A DNA stretch of 64,000 bases from Hirsutella rhossiliensis (lineage: Eukaryota > Ascomycota > Sordariomycetes > Hypocreales > Ophiocordycipitaceae). The stretch is from assembly GCF_020360975.1 (NCBI RefSeq), contig NW_025408667.1, positions 3,224,001 through 3,288,000 of the forward strand. The letters are read 5' to 3'. Below are positions 61,345 to 64,000 of this stretch, in pieces. Positions within the stretch are counted from its first letter, which is position 1. Each line of letters starts with the position of its first letter. The notes below the pieces were generated by a model. The model saw only the letters and a program-made list of their open reading frames with translations, had not been told where the DNA came from and ran no database searches. A program made the position numbers and the translations under genes.

Positions 61345-64000
61345 TGACGTCAAAGGAAGTAAGAGGGGATAATTATATCGTGAGACTAAAGGAAAGCCTC
61401 GATTAGACCCTATAGATTAAGGGGATCAAATCGTAGGCCTAGACTTACGAGATTTAGGAATATGCTGACCTAGACGGCATAAAGGAGCTTAAACAGCCCC
61501 AATAGCCGGACTAGGAGCAATTTATTGTTAACCTTAGAGGGAGACTATCCCAACGAGAAGACGAAACCGAGGCTGCGTTCCTAGCGAGGCGAACAGGCTA
61601 TAACGAACGATACTAGGATGCAAAGGACTCCTTTCGCAACCTCGAGAAAAGGTTCTAGCTATAATTCGATCGCTATAAGGTCTAGCAGAAAGCCCTAATC
61701 GCACTCGAAGAATTAATCAAGAAAACAATCAATAAAGGGCTTTAGGGGACAACCCTAATGCATAATAGCCTAAGAGAGAAAATCAGGGAATTAAAGAAGC
61801 AAGCCCTGCCTTTAGGGGCAGAGGAGAAAAAGCTGATTTACGAGAGATACACGACCTCTATCAATAAAAGAGGCACGCGAGACTAGAAAGCATAGGCAGA
61901 ATAGCTCGACTAAATTATCATAGATTTACGAGACCTTAAGGTCGATACACTCAACGATATAAGAATTAGACAGGACTTTCTCATAGCGGCAGACGAGTGG
62001 GACCTACATTAGTCTATAACAATAAGGGCTCTCGACCTCTATAACGAAAGACACGGCAAAGATCAACTTCCCCTAAGGAACCTAATCGCTAACTTTAAAT
62101 AAGAATACACCTATAGGAAGAAGTCGCAACTACCCGTAAAAAGGGGAAGCGCTAATTAAATCTCTAGGAAATCAGACACCTAAGCTAAATGCGCTAGCTA
62201 TAAGCAGCACGTTAATAGCTTAATAAGCTAGTAGGAAAATTGCTACTTACTACGGGTGATATATAATAAGAAGCCCCCGATAGGCTAGAAATATAGTGAT
62301 CTAGCTAAATAGAATATCGAAAAACGGCTAAAGGACTATCTAAACGAGAAAGCAAAATGCATAGCCTGGACCCCTAATTCCTACCCTAAAGGAAGAGAAC
62401 TAGCAGACACTATTATTAGCAATAACGGGCTAGGAAAGACCATCAACACGGTCACTCTATCTAGGGTAAACACGGCTATTAAGGGAACGTCGTTACTTGC
62501 CGATAAATTAATATACGACTTAGGGGCCGATATTAACCTCTTTAATAACCTAGGTTAGTTCTAGGAAGGAACCTTTAAGTAGGGTTCTAACGACGAAGTC
62601 TAGGTTAGAGACCAAGCCTTTAGGGTACAAGGAATAGGAACAGCAGTTATCCCTATAATTAACGGTAGAAAGATAACCCTACTAGATGCCTACTTTATCC
62701 TAGAAATGCCGACAAGTGTCTTCTTAGCTAGGCTAGGGATGACGGCAGGGATATTCTAGAACCAGCTCCTAGGATACCTCTATTCGGAACCTACGAAGGA
62801 GGTTCGTATCAAACTAACCGACTTCGAAGGTCAATTCGTAATAGGAACACTCCCGTAGCATAAGCGGGTATTCGCAGTTATATAAGCGCCTAAGCCGCTA
62901 ACTAGGGGGGTGGGTGACCTATAGCATCGCCGCCTTAGGCATCCTGGTCCAAAATTACTAGAGAAGCTATTAGAAGCCTGCCTAGGCACCAAGCTTTAAG
63001 GCCCCACAACATACAGCTATTAGATATACGCAACAGGGAAAGCTAAGAGGGAAGTCTCGAGAAAAACACCATCCCTAAGGCCTAAAGGTCCGGGGGTATA
63101 AGTTAGCTTCGACCTTCACCCTAGCCCTATAACAGCATATAACGGGGAAAAGAACTTCGCCCTATTTACCTACATAGACATATCTATAAGGTTCTATTAC
63201 CTAATAGAAAGAAAAACGGGTATTAAGGATATCTTTAATAACTTCGTGGCGTTACTTAAGACCTAGTATAGAGTTAAAATAACTACATTAGTTACTAACG
63301 GGGAAAGGGCTCTTTTAACAACAGAACAAATAGATCATATGACTAATAGAGGGATACGAGTTATATAGTCAGCCCCTTCAACGCCTACGCAAAACGGTCA
63401 CGCAGAGAGATTAGGGGCAATAGTAAAGGAAAAAGCAAGGGTTATAAGGCTTAACTCAAAGCTTCTAGAAGAGCTATAGCTAGAGATATACCGTATAGCG
63501 GTATACCTGCTCAACATAACACCCTTCGAATTATATAATCATAGCTAGCAGAGCCTATACGAGCGTTGGTAGACCTAGATAAAAGAAAATAATCCACTAT
63601 ATCACTACATCAAAGATATTAAACTAGATATCATATATTTAAGGGTCTTTAGCTATATAGCGTTCCTAATAATAATTACGGCATTAGAACACATTAAGTT
63701 ATATAAGACGCAATCACCCCTTAAGCAGAGAGCTTATATCGGCTACCTAGTAGGCTATAGGTCCACTTAACAATACGTCGTATAGATACCGTTAATCAGA
63801 CAAAACAAACTAATAGTATTAGCTAATATATAGTTTAACGAGTCTATAAGCTACGATACAAAAAGAGAAGAGCAAGCCTAGCTAGTCTAAACATATAGCT
63901 ACGATATCCTTAGAGATATAGCCGCAACCGACGTTATAGACAGCGGGGAACCCAAAACCTTTAGGGTACCAAGTTTATCCGACGATAATACGGATAACGG
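61345..64000 (+). pseudogene. Copia gag-pol, partial, moderately RIPed
   Basis: Starts M-T-S-K-E-V-R-G at 61345. Protease-like Y-D-L-G-A-D near 62515-62535; integrase block S-A-P-S-T-P-T-Q-N-G-H-A-E-R at about 63372-63413. TAG stops replace CAG/TGG at many sites. Reverse transcriptase and RNase H should follow beyond 64000. Confidence 0.8.

Larger units (their letters stand above)
60773..64000 (+). mobile_element. Copia retrotransposon, 5' part only
   Basis: LTR about 60773-61129 with a TATATAAG box at 61023, then a primer site, gag from about 61345, and pol running off the window. The LTR start is inferred from similarity to 28955-29081; the second LTR is outside, so no duplication can be checked. 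Confidence 0.8.

Noticed and set aside
1..64000. CRISPR arrays, operons, tRNA or rRNA genes, telomere repeats
   Set aside because: None seen; the window is eukaryotic, no TTAGGG run is present, and the tRNA-like match is only the Copia primer site.

Overview
The window reads as an accessory, repeat-dense compartment of a filamentous ascomycete (Pezizomycotina). The reasons are short 47-96 bp spliceosomal introns, a reducing polyketide synthase cluster, and large tracts in which CpA/TpG are almost gone and TpA is in excess with CAA/CAG codons turned to TAA/TAG, the mark of repeat-induced point mutation (RIP). I do not name the species.

Layout. 1-7686: RIP-degraded repeat ending in a complete dead Helitron (copy 1, plus strand, 1559-7686). 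8220-28049: an island of normal composition with five multi-exon genes whose splice phases can be followed throughout: alpha/beta-hydrolase (+), short-chain dehydrogenase (-), highly reducing PKS (-, KS-AT-DH-MT-ER-KR-ACP, no thioesterase), P450 (-, seven exons) and a second P450 (+, two exons). A RIP-killed Tc1-type transposon and a solo LTR lie between the PKS and the first P450. 29082-50111: Helitron copy 2 on the minus strand, split by a Ty3/Gypsy element (30704-45031, TSD agatt) and by a solo Copia LTR (47044-47611, TSD tatat). The Gypsy holds an LTR-like insert, which in turn holds a Copia element (33632-39643, TSD tacct). 50284-52962: hAT transposase remnant and a gag-only Copia remnant whose gag is split by a 215-bp solo LTR (TSD gtacc). 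53140-59390: RIP-degraded block with intron-like signals and, at its right end, a dead histone-H3-like gene with a long basic C-terminal extension. 59400-64000: hAT-like terminal repeats, a broken membrane-protein gene, and the 5' part of another Copia element running off the window.

How the genes could work together (inference): the PKS would build a reduced, C-methylated chain. As it has no release domain, the alpha/beta-hydrolase is a candidate for chain release or later ester chemistry, with the dehydrogenase and the two P450s tailoring the product. No transcription factor or transporter is seen. The PKS frame is continuous except for a 13-nt interruption between the methyltransferase and enoylreductase regions. 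The two Helitron copies are inverted to each other and both 3' ends face the cluster, so the cluster sits between arms of about 6.1 kb.
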